Positions 1-9,341 are shown, counted from the first letter of the stretch. The stretch: DNA of 64,000 nt from Vreelandella alkaliphila (GCF_016107625.1 NZ_JABASV010000003.1:248001-312000), one strand, 5' to 3'. Translations and numbers: made by a program. The notes: generated from the sequence alone by a model not told the origin.

Positions 1-72
1 GTTGAAAGTGTAGAACAGCACTGCAAACAGCGTAATCTGCGTGCAGTGACCAGCATTACATTGGTAACTTAA
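1..72 (+). CDS. C-terminal fragment of an unidentified gene
   Basis: The first 72 bases are open in frame 1 on the plus strand and end in TAA at 70-72; the other two plus frames are stopped within the first dozen bases. The 23 residues end in ..RAVTSITLVT. This is consistent with the tail of a gene that starts before the window. It is too short to assign a family, and chance openness cannot be excluded. Confidence 0.35.
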   Translation, partial: VESVEQHCKQRNLRAVTSITLVT

Positions 73-138
73 TTTATTAGCAGCAGAATAGGCAGCAGTG
101 ACAGCGCTGCCTCAACCTGAGCCGTTGCCGATAGGCGT

Positions 139-327
139 TTAGTCGTTTGCTCTCTTTTGAGGCTTACCTTTGCGCTGGGTGCTTGCCATCTCTTCAAGTT
201 CCTCTTCGCTCATTGAGCCATACATGTCTTTAGAGGAATCATAAAGTTCACTAGGCTTTGTTTCGCCACGCTTGGCAGAAAGCGCCGCTCCCGCGGCTTT
301 CTGCTGTGCTTTGGAAGTTGCTTTCAT
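139..327 (-). CDS. DUF3008 family small protein
   Basis: A 62-residue, highly charged small protein. The pattern KAQQKAAGAALSAKRGE followed by SMSEEELEEMA and a basic KGKP tail is the DUF3008 signature. The frame is open further upstream, but the ATG at 327 is chosen because it matches the family N-terminus (MxAKSKAQQ) and is preceded by AGGAG in the sequence gacaggagtcgacct. The family has no established function; the composition suggests a soluble cytoplasmic protein. It is divergent from ybaK with about 107 bases between them, which must hold both promoters. Confidence 0.85.
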   Translation of the reverse strand: MKATSKAQQKAAGAALSAKRGETKPSELYDSSKDMYGSMSEEELEEMASTQRKGKPQKRAND

Positions 328-434
328 AGGTCGACTCCTGTCAGTTGACTTCCTTAAACCAATCACGATATTAAGCTTAGCAGAGAGAAGTGTCCTTTCC
401 AGACGAGCTGACGATGTTAACTTAAGAGAATTCC

Positions 435-911
435 ATGACACCGGCGATTAATAGCGCGAAACACGCGGGAATTGCGTTTCAGATCCATGAGTATCAACAC
501 GATGCTGCTGCGCAATCTTACGGGCTGGAGGCAGCTGAAAAACTAGGTGTTGCCGCTCAGCAAGTGTTTAAAACCTTGGTAGTTATCCTGGATGGTAAGC
601 AGTTGGCAGTTGGTATTGTACCGGTCACCAGCCAACTGGGATTAAAGCAAATTGCTAAAGCGGCAGGGGCGAAAAAAGCGTCAATGGCGGCGCCAGGTGA
701 CGTGGAACGGACCACGGGGTATGTGCTTGGTGGTGTTAGCCCGCTGGGCCAGAAAAAGCGCTTGCCTACGTTTATCGACGACTCGGCGCAGACATTTTCG
801 ACACTGTATGTAAGCGCGGGGCGACGTGGGCTGGAGATTGAGCTTGCTCCGAACGACTTAGCAGCGTTATGCCAGGGGCGTTTTGCGGCGCTAGCAACGA
901 CTCTTTCCTAA
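435..911 (+). CDS. ybaK: Cys-tRNA(Pro)/Cys-tRNA(Cys) deacylase YbaK
   Basis: A 158-residue YbaK/EbsC-type deacylase that acts in trans on misacylated tRNA, mainly Cys-tRNA(Pro), as a translation quality-control step in the cytoplasm. The whole protein is one YbaK/aaRS-associated domain. Visible hallmarks are VFKTLVV around residue 45 (with the conserved lysine), the LGLKQIAKAAGAKKASMA stretch and the GYVLGGVSPLG loop near residue 95. Length is normal for the family. It stands alone, divergent from the DUF3008 gene, with about 140 bases before dbpA. Confidence 0.93.
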   Translation: MTPAINSAKHAGIAFQIHEYQHDAAAQSYGLEAAEKLGVAAQQVFKTLVVILDGKQLAVGIVPVTSQLGLKQIAKAAGAKKASMAAPGDVERTTGYVLGGVSPLGQKKRLPTFIDDSAQTFSTLYVSAGRRGLEIELAPNDLAALCQGRFAALATTLS

Positions 912-1054
912 TCTCTGATCTACTATTTATGGGACTAGCAACCACCCATGTTGTACCGTTCGCCTATCCTTGCCAAGGCATAGGTTGGCGCTTTCTGGTA
1001 TGGTGCTTCACATTATAGGTTTGCTGGGCAATATAGCCCCTTCAGGATAATTTT

Positions 1055-2452
1055 GTGTCTGACACTTCTTTTGCATCGCTTGCGCTCTCTCCTGCGCTTT
1101 TAAGCAACTTAGATTCCCTTGGCTATCACGCAATGACGCCTGTGCAGGCGCAAAGCCTGCCACCGATGTTGGCGGGGCGTGATGTGTTGGCTCAGGCCAA
1201 AACGGGGTCGGGGAAAACCGCTGCCTTTGGCTTGGCACTGCTGGCTGAGTTACGCGTAGAAGCATTTGCTGTACAGGGCCTTGTGCTGTGCCCCACCCGA
1301 GAGCTCGCCGACCAGGTGGCCGAAGAGCTACGTCGTTTAGCGCGTGGGTTGCCCAACGTTAAAGTACTTACTCTGTGCGGCGGAGCGCCGTTTGGGCCGC
1401 AGCTAGGCTCCTTGGAGCATGGTGCGCATATTGTCGTGGGCACGCCGGGACGTATCGACGAGCATTTGCGCAAAGGCTCGTTGACACTGGGGTCGCTTAC
1501 CACCTTGGTACTTGATGAAGCCGATCGTATGCTCGATATGGGCTTTCAAGACACCATTGATGCGATCATTGATGAGACCCCAGCGGATCGCCAAACGCTG
1601 CTGTTTAGTGCGACATTCCCAGACGATCAGGCTTCAGGTGGCCTGACTGCTATGACCCGCGGCATTATGCGTGAGCCAGTGATGGTCAAAGTGGCCGAGG
1701 TTCATGATGCCACTACTATTGATCAACACTTCTATGACGTTGCCAATGAAGAGGCGCGTTTCGCGGCCCTTCAACAGCTGCTACTGGTTTATCGGCCAGC
1801 GACCAGCGTGGTGTTCTGCAACACTAAACGCGAAACTCAGGCAGTGGCTGAGCAACTGGTGGATGCCGGCTTTAGCGCCGTGGCGCTCAACGGTGACTTA
1901 GAGCAGAAAGATCGTGATCGTCGCCTAATTCTGTTTGCTAACCAAAGTGCGTCTATTCTAGTAGCAACGGATGTTGCTGCGCGCGGTTTAGATATTGCTC
2001 AATTAGATGCGGTGTTTAATTACCAGATTGCCCGTGAGCTTGATGTCCACGTGCATCGAGTAGGGCGAACCGGGCGCGCAGGGGCTAGCGGCATTGCCTG
2101 TACGCTGGTCACACCTAAGGAGCACTATCGGCTGGAGCGGTTGGAAGGCTTGCTAGAACAACCGATTACCACTGAACCCTTGCCCAAACCCCAGCATTCA
2201 GTGCCATTTGAACCGCCTATGGCAACACTACAGTTGGCGGGTGGTAAGAAAGACAAGCTGCGTCCGGGGGATATCCTAGGGGCACTAACCAGCGAAGGTG
2301 GCCTGCGTGGTGATCAGGTAGGCAAAATTAAAGTACTGGCCCGCAGTGCCTATGTGGCAGTGGAGTATGGGGCTGTTCAAAAAGCCCAGGCCAAACTTGA
2401 GCGTGACAAACTCAAAGGGCGCGCTTTCCGCGTCCGCCGTATTCGCTATTGA
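1055..2452 (+). CDS. dbpA: ATP-dependent RNA helicase DbpA
   Basis: A 465-residue DEAD-box helicase. The helicase core shows Walker A AKTGSGKT with the lysine near residue 54, PTRELA near 80, DEAD at about 154-157, SAT near 185, and HRVGRTGRAG in the second RecA domain. The C-terminal 75 or so residues (GDILGALTSEGGLRGDQVGKIKV...) form the DbpA RNA-binding domain, which in the family recognises hairpin 92 of 23S rRNA during 50S assembly. Translation starts at GTG 1055, giving MSDTSFASLALSP, a typical DbpA N-terminus. The RIO kinase gene follows 50 bases downstream, but coupling is not obvious. Confidence 0.93.
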   Translation: MSDTSFASLALSPALLSNLDSLGYHAMTPVQAQSLPPMLAGRDVLAQAKTGSGKTAAFGLALLAELRVEAFAVQGLVLCPTRELADQVAEELRRLARGLPNVKVLTLCGGAPFGPQLGSLEHGAHIVVGTPGRIDEHLRKGSLTLGSLTTLVLDEADRMLDMGFQDTIDAIIDETPADRQTLLFSATFPDDQASGGLTAMTRGIMREPVMVKVAEVHDATTIDQHFYDVANEEARFAALQQLLLVYRPATSVVFCNTKRETQAVAEQLVDAGFSAVALNGDLEQKDRDRRLILFANQSASILVATDVAARGLDIAQLDAVFNYQIARELDVHVHRVGRTGRAGASGIACTLVTPKEHYRLERLEGLLEQPITTEPLPKPQHSVPFEPPMATLQLAGGKKDKLRPGDILGALTSEGGLRGDQVGKIKVLARSAYVAVEYGAVQKAQAKLERDKLKGRAFRVRRIRY

Positions 2453-2502
2453 TCGATTAATGATTGTGCACAGATAGTAAAGAGGAGCCGACGCAGCTAA
2501 CC

Positions 2503-3360
2503 ATGAAAATCCCTAAGCGATTACAGCCTCTGGTCGATGATGGAATGATCGACGAGGTGCTGGTGCAGTTAATGAGCGGTAAAGAGGCACAGGTGTATGT
2601 CGTGCGCTGCGGTGAAGAAGTACGTTGCGCCAAGGTCTTTAAAGAAGCTAAGCAGCGTAGCTTTAAACAGGCCGTGCAATACCAGGAAGGGCGCAAGGAG
2701 CGCAATAGTCGTCGTTCGCGCGCCATGGCCAAAAAGACTCGCTACGGTCAAAAAGAGCAGGAGCAGGCGTGGCTGAATGCGGAAGTCGATGCGCTATATC
2801 GTCTTGCTGCCGCTGATGTGCGTGTGCCTGAGCCACATGGTTTTGTTGATGGCGTACTGCTCATGGAAATGATCAGCGATGCCGAGGGAAACGTAGCGCC
2901 ACGTTTGGACGAAGTGACCCTAACCGAGGAGCAAGCGCTGCGCTATCACGCCAAAGTGATTCAAGACGTAGTGCGAATGCTGTGCGCTGGTTTGATCCAT
3001 GGCGACTTGTCTGAATTCAACGTGTTGGTTGATGCAGAAGGGCCGGTGATTATCGATTTGCCCCAGGCGGTGGATGCGGCGGGTAACAACAGCGCGGCGG
3101 CAATGCTAGAGCGCGATGTTGATAATATGCGTGCCTACTTCGGTCGTTTCGCCCCCGAGCTACTGACTACCCACTACGGTAAAGAAATGTGGGCCTTGTA
3201 TGAAGCAGGCAAGCTACACCCTGATAGTAAGCTGACTGGCCATTTTGAGCTTGATAGCCACATAGCCAATGTCGATGAGCTATTGGAAGTGATTGATGAT
3301 GCCATTGAGGAAGAGGCTGATCGTCAGGCGCGCATGCGCGGTGATGATGACGAAGATTAA
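2503..3360 (+). CDS. RIO1-like serine protein kinase
   Basis: A 285-residue RIO-family atypical protein kinase. Visible are the glycine-poor nucleotide loop SGKEAQVYVV near residue 25, the catalytic HGDLSEFNVL (His about 166, Asp about 168) and the metal-binding IIDLPQAV about 20 residues later, all typical of RIO kinases, plus a basic stretch (RKERNSRRSRAMAKKTR) and an acidic tail. The family is linked to ribosome maturation in eukaryotes; the bacterial role is not settled. ATG 2503 is chosen because MKIPKRLQPL is the family N-terminus; an in-frame TTG at 2464 would add 13 residues. An AAAGAGGAG run lies about 16 bases upstream, rather far. Confidence 0.85.
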   Translation: MKIPKRLQPLVDDGMIDEVLVQLMSGKEAQVYVVRCGEEVRCAKVFKEAKQRSFKQAVQYQEGRKERNSRRSRAMAKKTRYGQKEQEQAWLNAEVDALYRLAAADVRVPEPHGFVDGVLLMEMISDAEGNVAPRLDEVTLTEEQALRYHAKVIQDVVRMLCAGLIHGDLSEFNVLVDAEGPVIIDLPQAVDAAGNNSAAAMLERDVDNMRAYFGRFAPELLTTHYGKEMWALYEAGKLHPDSKLTGHFELDSHIANVDELLEVIDDAIEEEADRQARMRGDDDED

Positions 3361-3365
3361 AAATA

Positions 3366-3530
3366 GAGGTACTTAGCGCCTAACATCAGGTACCTAAAGC
3401 CTAGCGCTTAATAATCGCTACTTAACAAAAGGCACTTTACACCTAGCTCTTAACACCCTAAAGCCCTTAGCAGTGGTAAGCTAACGTTTACGCTTAGCAG
3501 GTTAACAATTGCGTTTTAACGTTAAAGGTT
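3366..3530. repeat. Degenerate repetitive spacer
   Basis: The 185-base gap between the RIO kinase and the AbrB-type gene is built of loosely repeated pieces around CTTAGCGC, CCTAAAGC, CTTAAC and GTTAAC at spacings of roughly 20 bases. The copies are too degenerate to define a clean unit. No ORF or hairpin terminator was recognised here. Confidence 0.35.
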
Positions 3531-3545
3531 AGGGTGGAGAAGAGC

Positions 3546-4586
3546 GTGAAAGGCATCCGTGTCAGCGCAGAAAGTGCAAAGGGACTTGTAACATCGCTTG
3601 CCGTAGGCGCCGTGGGCGGCATCGTTTTTCACCTCGCCGGTTTACCGCTTGCCTGGATGCTAGGCCCACTGATCGCCAACCTGCTGGTATCGGCAAAAGG
3701 AATTAACGTTGGCGTACCGGAGCCGCTGCGCAACGTGTTTTTAGCGGTTATGGGATTGGTACTGGGCAGTCAAGTAACCCCTCAACTTGCCCATCGTGTA
3801 CTGGACTGGCCAATCTCGGCAGCACTCTTGCTGGCAGGTGTTGCGGCGTCCACCGCGGTTGCTGCGGCGTGGTATCGTCGCTGTGGCTTCGACCCGGTCA
3901 GTGCTTGGTTTGGTGCATCGCCAGGGGCCATGACGGCAATGATCATGCTCGGCGATCAATGTGGCGGTGACCCGCAACGCATCGCCATTGCCCAGTCGCT
4001 ACGAATTATTCTCGTCATCCTATTTCTTCCTCCCCTGTTTTGGGCATTTGAAGGCGGTGCTGGTGACATTGGGCCAGCCCAGGCTATCCTTGAGCACGGC
4101 TGGATGCTGCTCACGATTCCTTTCTTATTACCCGTGGGCCGGTGGCTGCGCATTCCAAGTTCGGCGTTACTTGCGCCGCTTATTATGGCGGCCTTGCTAT
4201 CTGGGTTTGGGCTGGCAAGCCTTACGTTGCCTAGTTGGGGAATGAACCTCATGTTATGGGTGCTAGGCAGCGCGATTGGCTCGCGTTTTCAAGGCATGAC
4301 ACGACGCCTGCTCGGGCGTTATTTATGGCAGTCGGGGGTGGCGACGCTGCTTGCACTGGTGGTGTTAGCACTGTTTGCTGAACTTATCCATCAGCTGTTG
4401 GGCGTGCGCCGTGACGTAGCCCTATTAGCGCTGGCTCCCGGTGGTATCGGTGAAATGGCTATTCTTGCTGTCGCGCTTAATATCGATCCTGTGTTTGTAG
4501 CATTTCACCACTTACTGCGTATGGTCACACTGATGATCTTGGCCCCTTTTTGGGCTCGTTGGCTATTGCGTCGCCAATCTTCTTAA
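3546..4586 (+). CDS. AbrB-family polytopic membrane protein
   Basis: A 346-residue inner-membrane protein with about ten hydrophobic segments arranged as two similar halves, each containing a motif like LPLAWMLGPLIANLL and a second-half PGGIGEMAILAVALNIDP. This is the AbrB duplication family (older annotations call it a putative ammonia monooxygenase, which is not supported). Function in bacteria is unclear; the E. coli member was reported to affect aidB expression. GTG 3546 is chosen over GTG 3534 because GGAG at 3536-3539 then sits six bases upstream. The ABC transporter follows after 36 bases. Confidence 0.8.
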   Translation: MKGIRVSAESAKGLVTSLAVGAVGGIVFHLAGLPLAWMLGPLIANLLVSAKGINVGVPEPLRNVFLAVMGLVLGSQVTPQLAHRVLDWPISAALLLAGVAASTAVAAAWYRRCGFDPVSAWFGASPGAMTAMIMLGDQCGGDPQRIAIAQSLRIILVILFLPPLFWAFEGGAGDIGPAQAILEHGWMLLTIPFLLPVGRWLRIPSSALLAPLIMAALLSGFGLASLTLPSWGMNLMLWVLGSAIGSRFQGMTRRLLGRYLWQSGVATLLALVVLALFAELIHQLLGVRRDVALLALAPGGIGEMAILAVALNIDPVFVAFHHLLRMVTLMILAPFWARWLLRRQSS

Positions 4587-4622
4587 CTACATCTGTCTAT
4601 TAAGGTAACGAAAGGACTTTCT

Positions 4623-6533
4623 ATGTTGTCACGTACGCTAGCGCCGCTGTTCCGTTACTTTGAAAGGCGGGTGAACCCCTATCCCGAAGGTGAGGTTGCC
4701 ACGCCACCAAAAGGTCTGCTGCCGTTTATTTGGCATTTTTCGCGCCCTGTATGGCCGTGGCTATTACTGATGTCGGTCGCGACTGCCTTGGTTTCCGCGG
4801 CGGAGGTGGTGTTTTTTAGTTATATGGGCGACTTGGTCGATTGGCTGGGTAACGTAGAACGCGCGAATTTCTGGTCGGATCACGGGCTTTGGCTGGCAGG
4901 CGTGGGCTTGTTAGTGATTATCGGCCTGCCGCTACTGGTACTGGCGCAGTCTCTGGTGACCCACCAAAGCATCTTCGGTAACTACCCGATGATCGGCCGC
5001 TGGCTTTCTCACCGCCATATGCTTAGCCAAAGCTTGGCCTTTTATCAGGATGAGTTTGCAGGGCGAGTGTCGCAAAAAGTCATGCAAACAGCGTTGGCTA
5101 TCCGTGAGACTGTCACCAAAGTTATGGATCTAATGGTTTACGCCATTGTGTACTTCACCGGGGCGGCAATTTTATTAGGCCGTGCAGACCCGTGGCTGTT
5201 GCTGCCGCTGGGGCTTTGGTTGATCGGTTATTTAGGCATTATGCGCTTTTTTGTCCCGCGCCTGCGCGACGTTTCGATGGCTCAGGCCGATGCTCGTGCC
5301 CAGATGACGGGGCGCGTGGTTGATAGTTACAGCAATATCCAAACGATTAAGCTGTTTGCTGATACCGAACGTGAACAGGGCTACGCCAAGGATGCGATGC
5401 AAGGTTTTATGGACACGGTGCATCGTCAAATGCGGCTAGTCACCATCATGAGTGTTTGCCTGACGCTGCTCAATACGCTGCTACTGGTGGGAACGGCGGG
5501 TATGGCGATTAGCGCTTGGTATTTTGACGCTATTTCTCTGGGCGTGTTAGCGATTGCGATAGCCCTGGTCATGCGTATCCGCTTTATGTCGGATTGGATT
5601 TTATGGGAAGTGGCCGGCCTGTTTGAAAATATTGGTACGGTGCAGGATGGTATGAATACCATCGCCCAGGAGCCCACGATCAAAGATGCGTCGAATGCCA
5701 AAGCGCTTGCGGTGCCCTATGGCGAAATTGTGTTTGATGCGCTGCGTTTTCAGTACGCCCAGGCTAAAGGTGAAAGTAAAAACGTCTTTGACGGGCTGAG
5801 CCTGACGATTAAACCTGGCGAAAAAATTGGCTTGATTGGCCGATCCGGAGCGGGTAAATCCACCCTGGCCAATCTGTTGCTGCGCTTTTATGACTTACAG
5901 GGCGGGCGTATCCTGATTGATGGACAGAATATTGCTGACGTCACCCAGACTTCATTGCGTCATCAGATTGGCATGGTGACTCAGGATACCTCGCTGCTGC
6001 ACCGTTCGCTGCGAGATAATATTCGCTACGGTAGCCCTCATGCCAACGATGATGATGTGTGGCAAGCGGTGTGTCGCGCCCATGCAGATACGTTTATTAA
6101 CGAGTTGGTTGACCCTAAAGGGCGGCGCGGTTTAGACGCCCATGTCGGCGAGCGCGGCGTTAAACTCTCCGGTGGACAGCGCCAGCGTATTGCCATTGCT
6201 CGCGTGTTGCTTAAAAACGCCCCGATTCTGGTGTTGGACGAGGCCACCTCAGCGTTGGATTCCGAAGTGGAAGCCGCGATTCAAGAGCAGCTCGATTCGC
6301 TGATGGAAGGCAAAACGGTGATCGCCATTGCGCACCGACTCTCTACCATTGCGATGCTTGATCGGTTAATTGTGGTCGATGAAGGTCGTATAGTGGAAAG
6401 CGGCACACACCAGGAGTTGCTGGCACAGAACGGCATTTACGCCAGCCTGTGGCAGCGCCAGTCCGGGGGCTTTTTAGGGCACGATCTTGATCTTGGCCTT
6501 GATACTGACCCCAGTGCCCTCATTTCATATTAG
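4623..6533 (+). CDS. ABC exporter, fused permease and ATPase
   Basis: A 636-residue half-transporter of the MsbA/multidrug exporter type, expected to dimerise in the inner membrane. The N-terminal 340 residues hold six hydrophobic helices. The ATPase domain follows: Walker A GRSGAGKST near residue 408-416, signature LSGGQRQRIAIARVLL near 515, Walker B ILVLDEATSALD near 535, and the switch histidine in IAHRLSTI near 560. Length is normal with a short C-terminal tail. The substrate cannot be deduced. ATG 4623 follows AACGAAAGGAC. It lies close downstream of the AbrB-type gene and may be cotranscribed. Confidence 0.88.
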   Translation: MLSRTLAPLFRYFERRVNPYPEGEVATPPKGLLPFIWHFSRPVWPWLLLMSVATALVSAAEVVFFSYMGDLVDWLGNVERANFWSDHGLWLAGVGLLVIIGLPLLVLAQSLVTHQSIFGNYPMIGRWLSHRHMLSQSLAFYQDEFAGRVSQKVMQTALAIRETVTKVMDLMVYAIVYFTGAAILLGRADPWLLLPLGLWLIGYLGIMRFFVPRLRDVSMAQADARAQMTGRVVDSYSNIQTIKLFADTEREQGYAKDAMQGFMDTVHRQMRLVTIMSVCLTLLNTLLLVGTAGMAISAWYFDAISLGVLAIAIALVMRIRFMSDWILWEVAGLFENIGTVQDGMNTIAQEPTIKDASNAKALAVPYGEIVFDALRFQYAQAKGESKNVFDGLSLTIKPGEKIGLIGRSGAGKSTLANLLLRFYDLQGGRILIDGQNIADVTQTSLRHQIGMVTQDTSLLHRSLRDNIRYGSPHANDDDVWQAVCRAHADTFINELVDPKGRRGLDAHVGERGVKLSGGQRQRIAIARVLLKNAPILVLDEATSALDSEVEAAIQEQLDSLMEGKTVIAIAHRLSTIAMLDRLIVVDEGRIVESGTHQELLAQNGIYASLWQRQSGGFLGHDLDLGLDTDPSALISY

Positions 6534-6543
6534 ACCAGTCGTT

Positions 6544-6585
6544 TACTAGGCTTTTTAGTACTCTTTTAAGTACTAGGCGTTTTAA
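6544..6585. repeat. Three imperfect ~14 bp tandem units after ABC exporter
   Basis: Units TACTAGGCTTTTTAG (6544-6558), TACTCTTTTAAG (6559-6570) and TACTAGGCGTTTTAA (6571-6585) follow one another, starting ten bases after the ABC exporter stop codon. The middle copy is shorter by three bases. Confidence 0.55.
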
Positions 6586-6612
6586 ACGACATGTGTTCAA
6601 TAGGAGGTAGTG

Positions 6613-7620
6613 ATGCAAGCCATTCAGCTTCGAGAGCCCGGCGGTTTAGCTAAACTGGACGTGGTTGAACTAACGGCGCCAGGTGAGCCTGGTCCCGGTG
6701 AAATTAAAGTACGGCTGCGCGCCAGCTCACTTAACTTTCATGACTATGCCGTGGTGGTGGGGATGATTCCCACCGCAGATGGCCGTATTCCCATGTCGGA
6801 TGGTGCCGGTGTGGTCGAAGCGGTTGGGGAAGGCGTTAGCGAGTTCGCAGTCGGTGATGCAGTTGTGTCGACGTTTTTCCCTGATTGGCTGGAAGGGACC
6901 GCGCGAGTAGGCGACTTCACCACCACGCCAGGGGATGGCATTGATGGCTATGCTCGCGAGCAAGTAGTGGCCGCCGCTACCTCGTTCACCCATCAGCCGC
7001 AAGGTTATAGTCATGCGGAGTCTGCGACGCTAACGACCGCAGGCTTGACCGCTTGGCGGGCATTAGTCGTTGATGGTGGGTTAAAAGCAGGAGACACCGT
7101 GCTGGTGTTGGGCACTGGGGGTGTTTCCATTTTTGCGCTACAGTTTGCCAAGATGATGGGCGCGCGGGTAATTGCTACATCGTCTTCTAATGAAAAACTG
7201 ACCCGCCTGCGCGAACTGGGCGCTGAACACACCATTAACTATAAAGAAACGCCTGACTGGGGCAAGGCCGTTAAGGCGTTAACGAATGGTGAAGGCGTCG
7301 ATCATGTTGTTGAAGTAGGTGGCCCTGGCACACTGCCGCAATCGATTGATGCGGTGAAAGTTGGTGGGCATATCGCGCTGATTGGTGTGCTAACCGGTCG
7401 GGAAGGTGAAATACCAACCGCCAAGCTGATGGCTAAGCAAGCTAAGCTGCAAGGTCTTATTGTGGGTAGTCGTCGTCATCAAATCGAGATGATTCGTGCT
7501 ATCGAAGCGGCTAATTTGAAGCCGATTATTGACCGTGAGTTTGCACTGAGCGACATTGCCGATGCCTTCCGGCACCAGGAGTCCGGGAAACACTTCGGCA
7601 AGATTTGTCTGACTTTCTAG
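6613..7620 (+). CDS. NAD(P)-dependent zinc-less alcohol dehydrogenase (MDR family)
   Basis: A 335-residue medium-chain dehydrogenase/reductase. The N-terminal GroES-like half has LNFHDYAVVVG and SDGAGVVEAVG; the Rossmann half has VLVLGTGGVSIFALQFAK near residue 165 and GARVIATSSSNEK. The cysteine-rich structural zinc loop of classic alcohol dehydrogenases is absent, placing it nearer the quinone-oxidoreductase-like branch. Substrate is unknown. ATG 6613 is preferred over the overlapping GTG 6610 because the strong AGGAGG at 6602-6607 then has normal spacing. Confidence 0.85.
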   Translation: MQAIQLREPGGLAKLDVVELTAPGEPGPGEIKVRLRASSLNFHDYAVVVGMIPTADGRIPMSDGAGVVEAVGEGVSEFAVGDAVVSTFFPDWLEGTARVGDFTTTPGDGIDGYAREQVVAAATSFTHQPQGYSHAESATLTTAGLTAWRALVVDGGLKAGDTVLVLGTGGVSIFALQFAKMMGARVIATSSSNEKLTRLRELGAEHTINYKETPDWGKAVKALTNGEGVDHVVEVGGPGTLPQSIDAVKVGGHIALIGVLTGREGEIPTAKLMAKQAKLQGLIVGSRRHQIEMIRAIEAANLKPIIDREFALSDIADAFRHQESGKHFGKICLTF

Positions 7621-7676
7621 CTAGGCGGCGCTTATCACTTGATTTAGTTAACTTTTTTAGTTTTGGAATGTTACCA

Positions 7677-7706
7677 TTGCACGCCCACTGAGTAGTGGGT
7701 GTGCAA
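7677..7706. terminator. Hairpin between convergent genes
   Basis: TTGCACGCCCACT pairs with AGTGGGTGTGCAA across a four-base loop, with one G-U pair. It lies between the MDR gene (plus) and the small gene at 7713 (minus). An A6 run follows on the plus strand, but there is no T tract after the stem in either reading direction, so it is a probable rather than a canonical terminator. Confidence 0.5.
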
Positions 7707-7712
7707 AAAAGG

Positions 7713-7979
7713 TCACGTTTCTAAGCGGCTATACACGACGCCTTTGACTTCAAGTTCCCAAATATCATCATAAGGAACGGTTACTCCGTCGATATCGCCT
7801 GGGTCACCCGTGCTGTTTTTGATCTGCGTTTCAGGAATGACCTTTAACCCCGTGAAGCCTACGTGTTGAATACGTGCGCTAAATCGATTTCCCTCGTGGT
7901 CGATCAGCACCCGCTCGCCTGCAATGCACTTTGAAAGCTTCTCATGCAGTTCTGCCATAGTGACGTTCACTACGCTCAT
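7713..7979 (-). CDS. Hypothetical small protein
   Basis: An 88-residue soluble protein beginning MSVVNVTMAELHEKLSK. I do not recognise a family. The first 30 residues look helical and the rest is predicted beta-rich and acidic (SARIQHVGFTGLKVIPE, VTVPYDDIWELEV), reminiscent of small nucleic-acid or ligand-binding barrels but with no diagnostic motif. The ATG at 7979 has GGAGG at good spacing (gcaggaggcgacaATG on the minus strand). It is convergent with the MDR gene and divergent from the 8119 gene. Confidence 0.6.
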   Translation of the reverse strand: MSVVNVTMAELHEKLSKCIAGERVLIDHEGNRFSARIQHVGFTGLKVIPETQIKNSTGDPGDIDGVTVPYDDIWELEVKGVVYSRLET

Positions 7980-8118
7980 TGTCGCCTCCTGCGCTTTGCT
8001 CTCATATTAGTTAGCTACTGTATAACGACTTTATTCTAGTCGATAAGTTCGGCTAACCCCTCAATGACAATATGAGGCATGCTAACCTTAATCCACTTAT
8101 TTATGTTCGAGGCGGCAT

Positions 8119-9333
8119 ATGACGCAGCGCTCAACGAAGACTGCTTTTTCGCCATGGGAAATGGTGGCACTTGAGTCGTTTCAAACACCAGAGCAGACCC
8201 AAGCCAGCCAGTGGCGGCGTAGTTGGCGAGCAGCAACTACATGGATAGTAGGTAGAGAAGCCTCGGAACGCCAAGCAAAAGAAGAGAGTGAGCTGCGTAA
8301 GTTATCTGAAGTCGCACTTTCGCACTGGGTGCCCGCTATTGATTGGACGTCGGCGGCTCGTGCTCTCAGCCAAGTAACGGAAGGGTATGTTGATGCGCCA
8401 GTCGTGCTGTTTATTTCACCACCTCATGGTGGTCACGAAGCTGTCGTTAGCCATTGGGCGCAGCAGCAGGGCGTTAATTGCATATCTGCACCCACCCTCA
8501 ACGAGCTCACAGAGGGTTGCCTAGAGTGGGTCGAGCGCTGTGGTTCCCAACATAAGTGGGTAATCCCCGCCTTAGAGCGGCATTTTTTACGCCATACCCA
8601 AGGACTGCAAGGCGTCCGTGAATTGTTAGAGCGGGCGTTAAGCGGTCGTTTGGGGCAGGGCGTGATTGGTTGTGATAGCTGGACGTATGCCTATCTGCAG
8701 CATGCGGTGGGTTTGGAAGGCGTACCTGTGGTTACCCTGCAAGCGCTAGAAGGCGAGCAACTGGCACACTATTTTGCTCAGTTGGCGGATGATGGTGGCG
8801 TCCGCCCGACGGTGTATAGCTCCCGTACGGGACAGCCGATTCTTACTGGCGTTAGTAAAGATAGCGCTGGCGGTGAGCGCTCCTATAAAGAGTTGCAACG
8901 CCTAGCAGCCCATTGTCGAGGGCATTTAGGTATTGCTTGGCACTACTGGCGAGAGCGACTGCGCGAACCGGCGGGAAATGGGGATAGTGGCCGTTCACAA
9001 GAGCAGTCTCAAGGGCAGCCAAAAGAGCCGTCAAAAGAGTCTTCAAAAGAGCTGTGGCTATTGGATGCATTGGCGGAAGCGGAACTAGCGTCAGATACGG
9101 GGGATGTGGCAACACTGTTGCTGCATACACTGCTCATTCATGGGGGACTAGAGGATCAAGCGTTAGGGTATGTGCTGCCATTCTCAAGTCATGAAGCGCT
9201 AAACGCACGGTTAGCACTTGCTCGCCAGGGAATTCTCCGTTGCCATCAAGGGCGTTGGCAAGTCGCCCCATTAAGCTACGCAAGCGTGCGGCAACTGCTG
9301 GAATCGCGAAACTATCTAGTTGACCCGCTTTAG
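8119..9333 (+). CDS. Uncharacterised protein with degenerate P-loop-like segment, partner of MscS gene
   Basis: A 404-residue protein without signal peptide or membrane segments. Near residue 95 the stretch VVLFISPPHGGHEAVV sits after a beta-strand-like run, where a Walker A loop would be expected, but the lysine is replaced by histidine. Later parts resemble an ATPase-regulatory fold (GCDSWTYAYLQHAVGL, VVTLQALEGEQLAHYF). Residues about 285-312 are a Q/S/K/E-rich linker with repeated KEPSKESSKE, and the C-terminal 70 residues resemble a winged helix (LARQGILRCHQGRWQVA). The MscS gene starts eight bases after its stop, so the two are almost certainly coexpressed. Function is not assigned; a pseudo-ATPase role is inference. 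Confidence 0.65.
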   Translation: MTQRSTKTAFSPWEMVALESFQTPEQTQASQWRRSWRAATTWIVGREASERQAKEESELRKLSEVALSHWVPAIDWTSAARALSQVTEGYVDAPVVLFISPPHGGHEAVVSHWAQQQGVNCISAPTLNELTEGCLEWVERCGSQHKWVIPALERHFLRHTQGLQGVRELLERALSGRLGQGVIGCDSWTYAYLQHAVGLEGVPVVTLQALEGEQLAHYFAQLADDGGVRPTVYSSRTGQPILTGVSKDSAGGERSYKELQRLAAHCRGHLGIAWHYWRERLREPAGNGDSGRSQEQSQGQPKEPSKESSKELWLLDALAEAELASDTGDVATLLLHTLLIHGGLEDQALGYVLPFSSHEALNARLALARQGILRCHQGRWQVAPLSYASVRQLLESRNYLVDPL

Positions 9334-9341
9334 GAGCTTAT

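Noticed and set aside
3534..4586. Ammonia monooxygenase
   Set aside because: AbrB-family proteins often carry this old label, but there is no similarity to Amo subunits.
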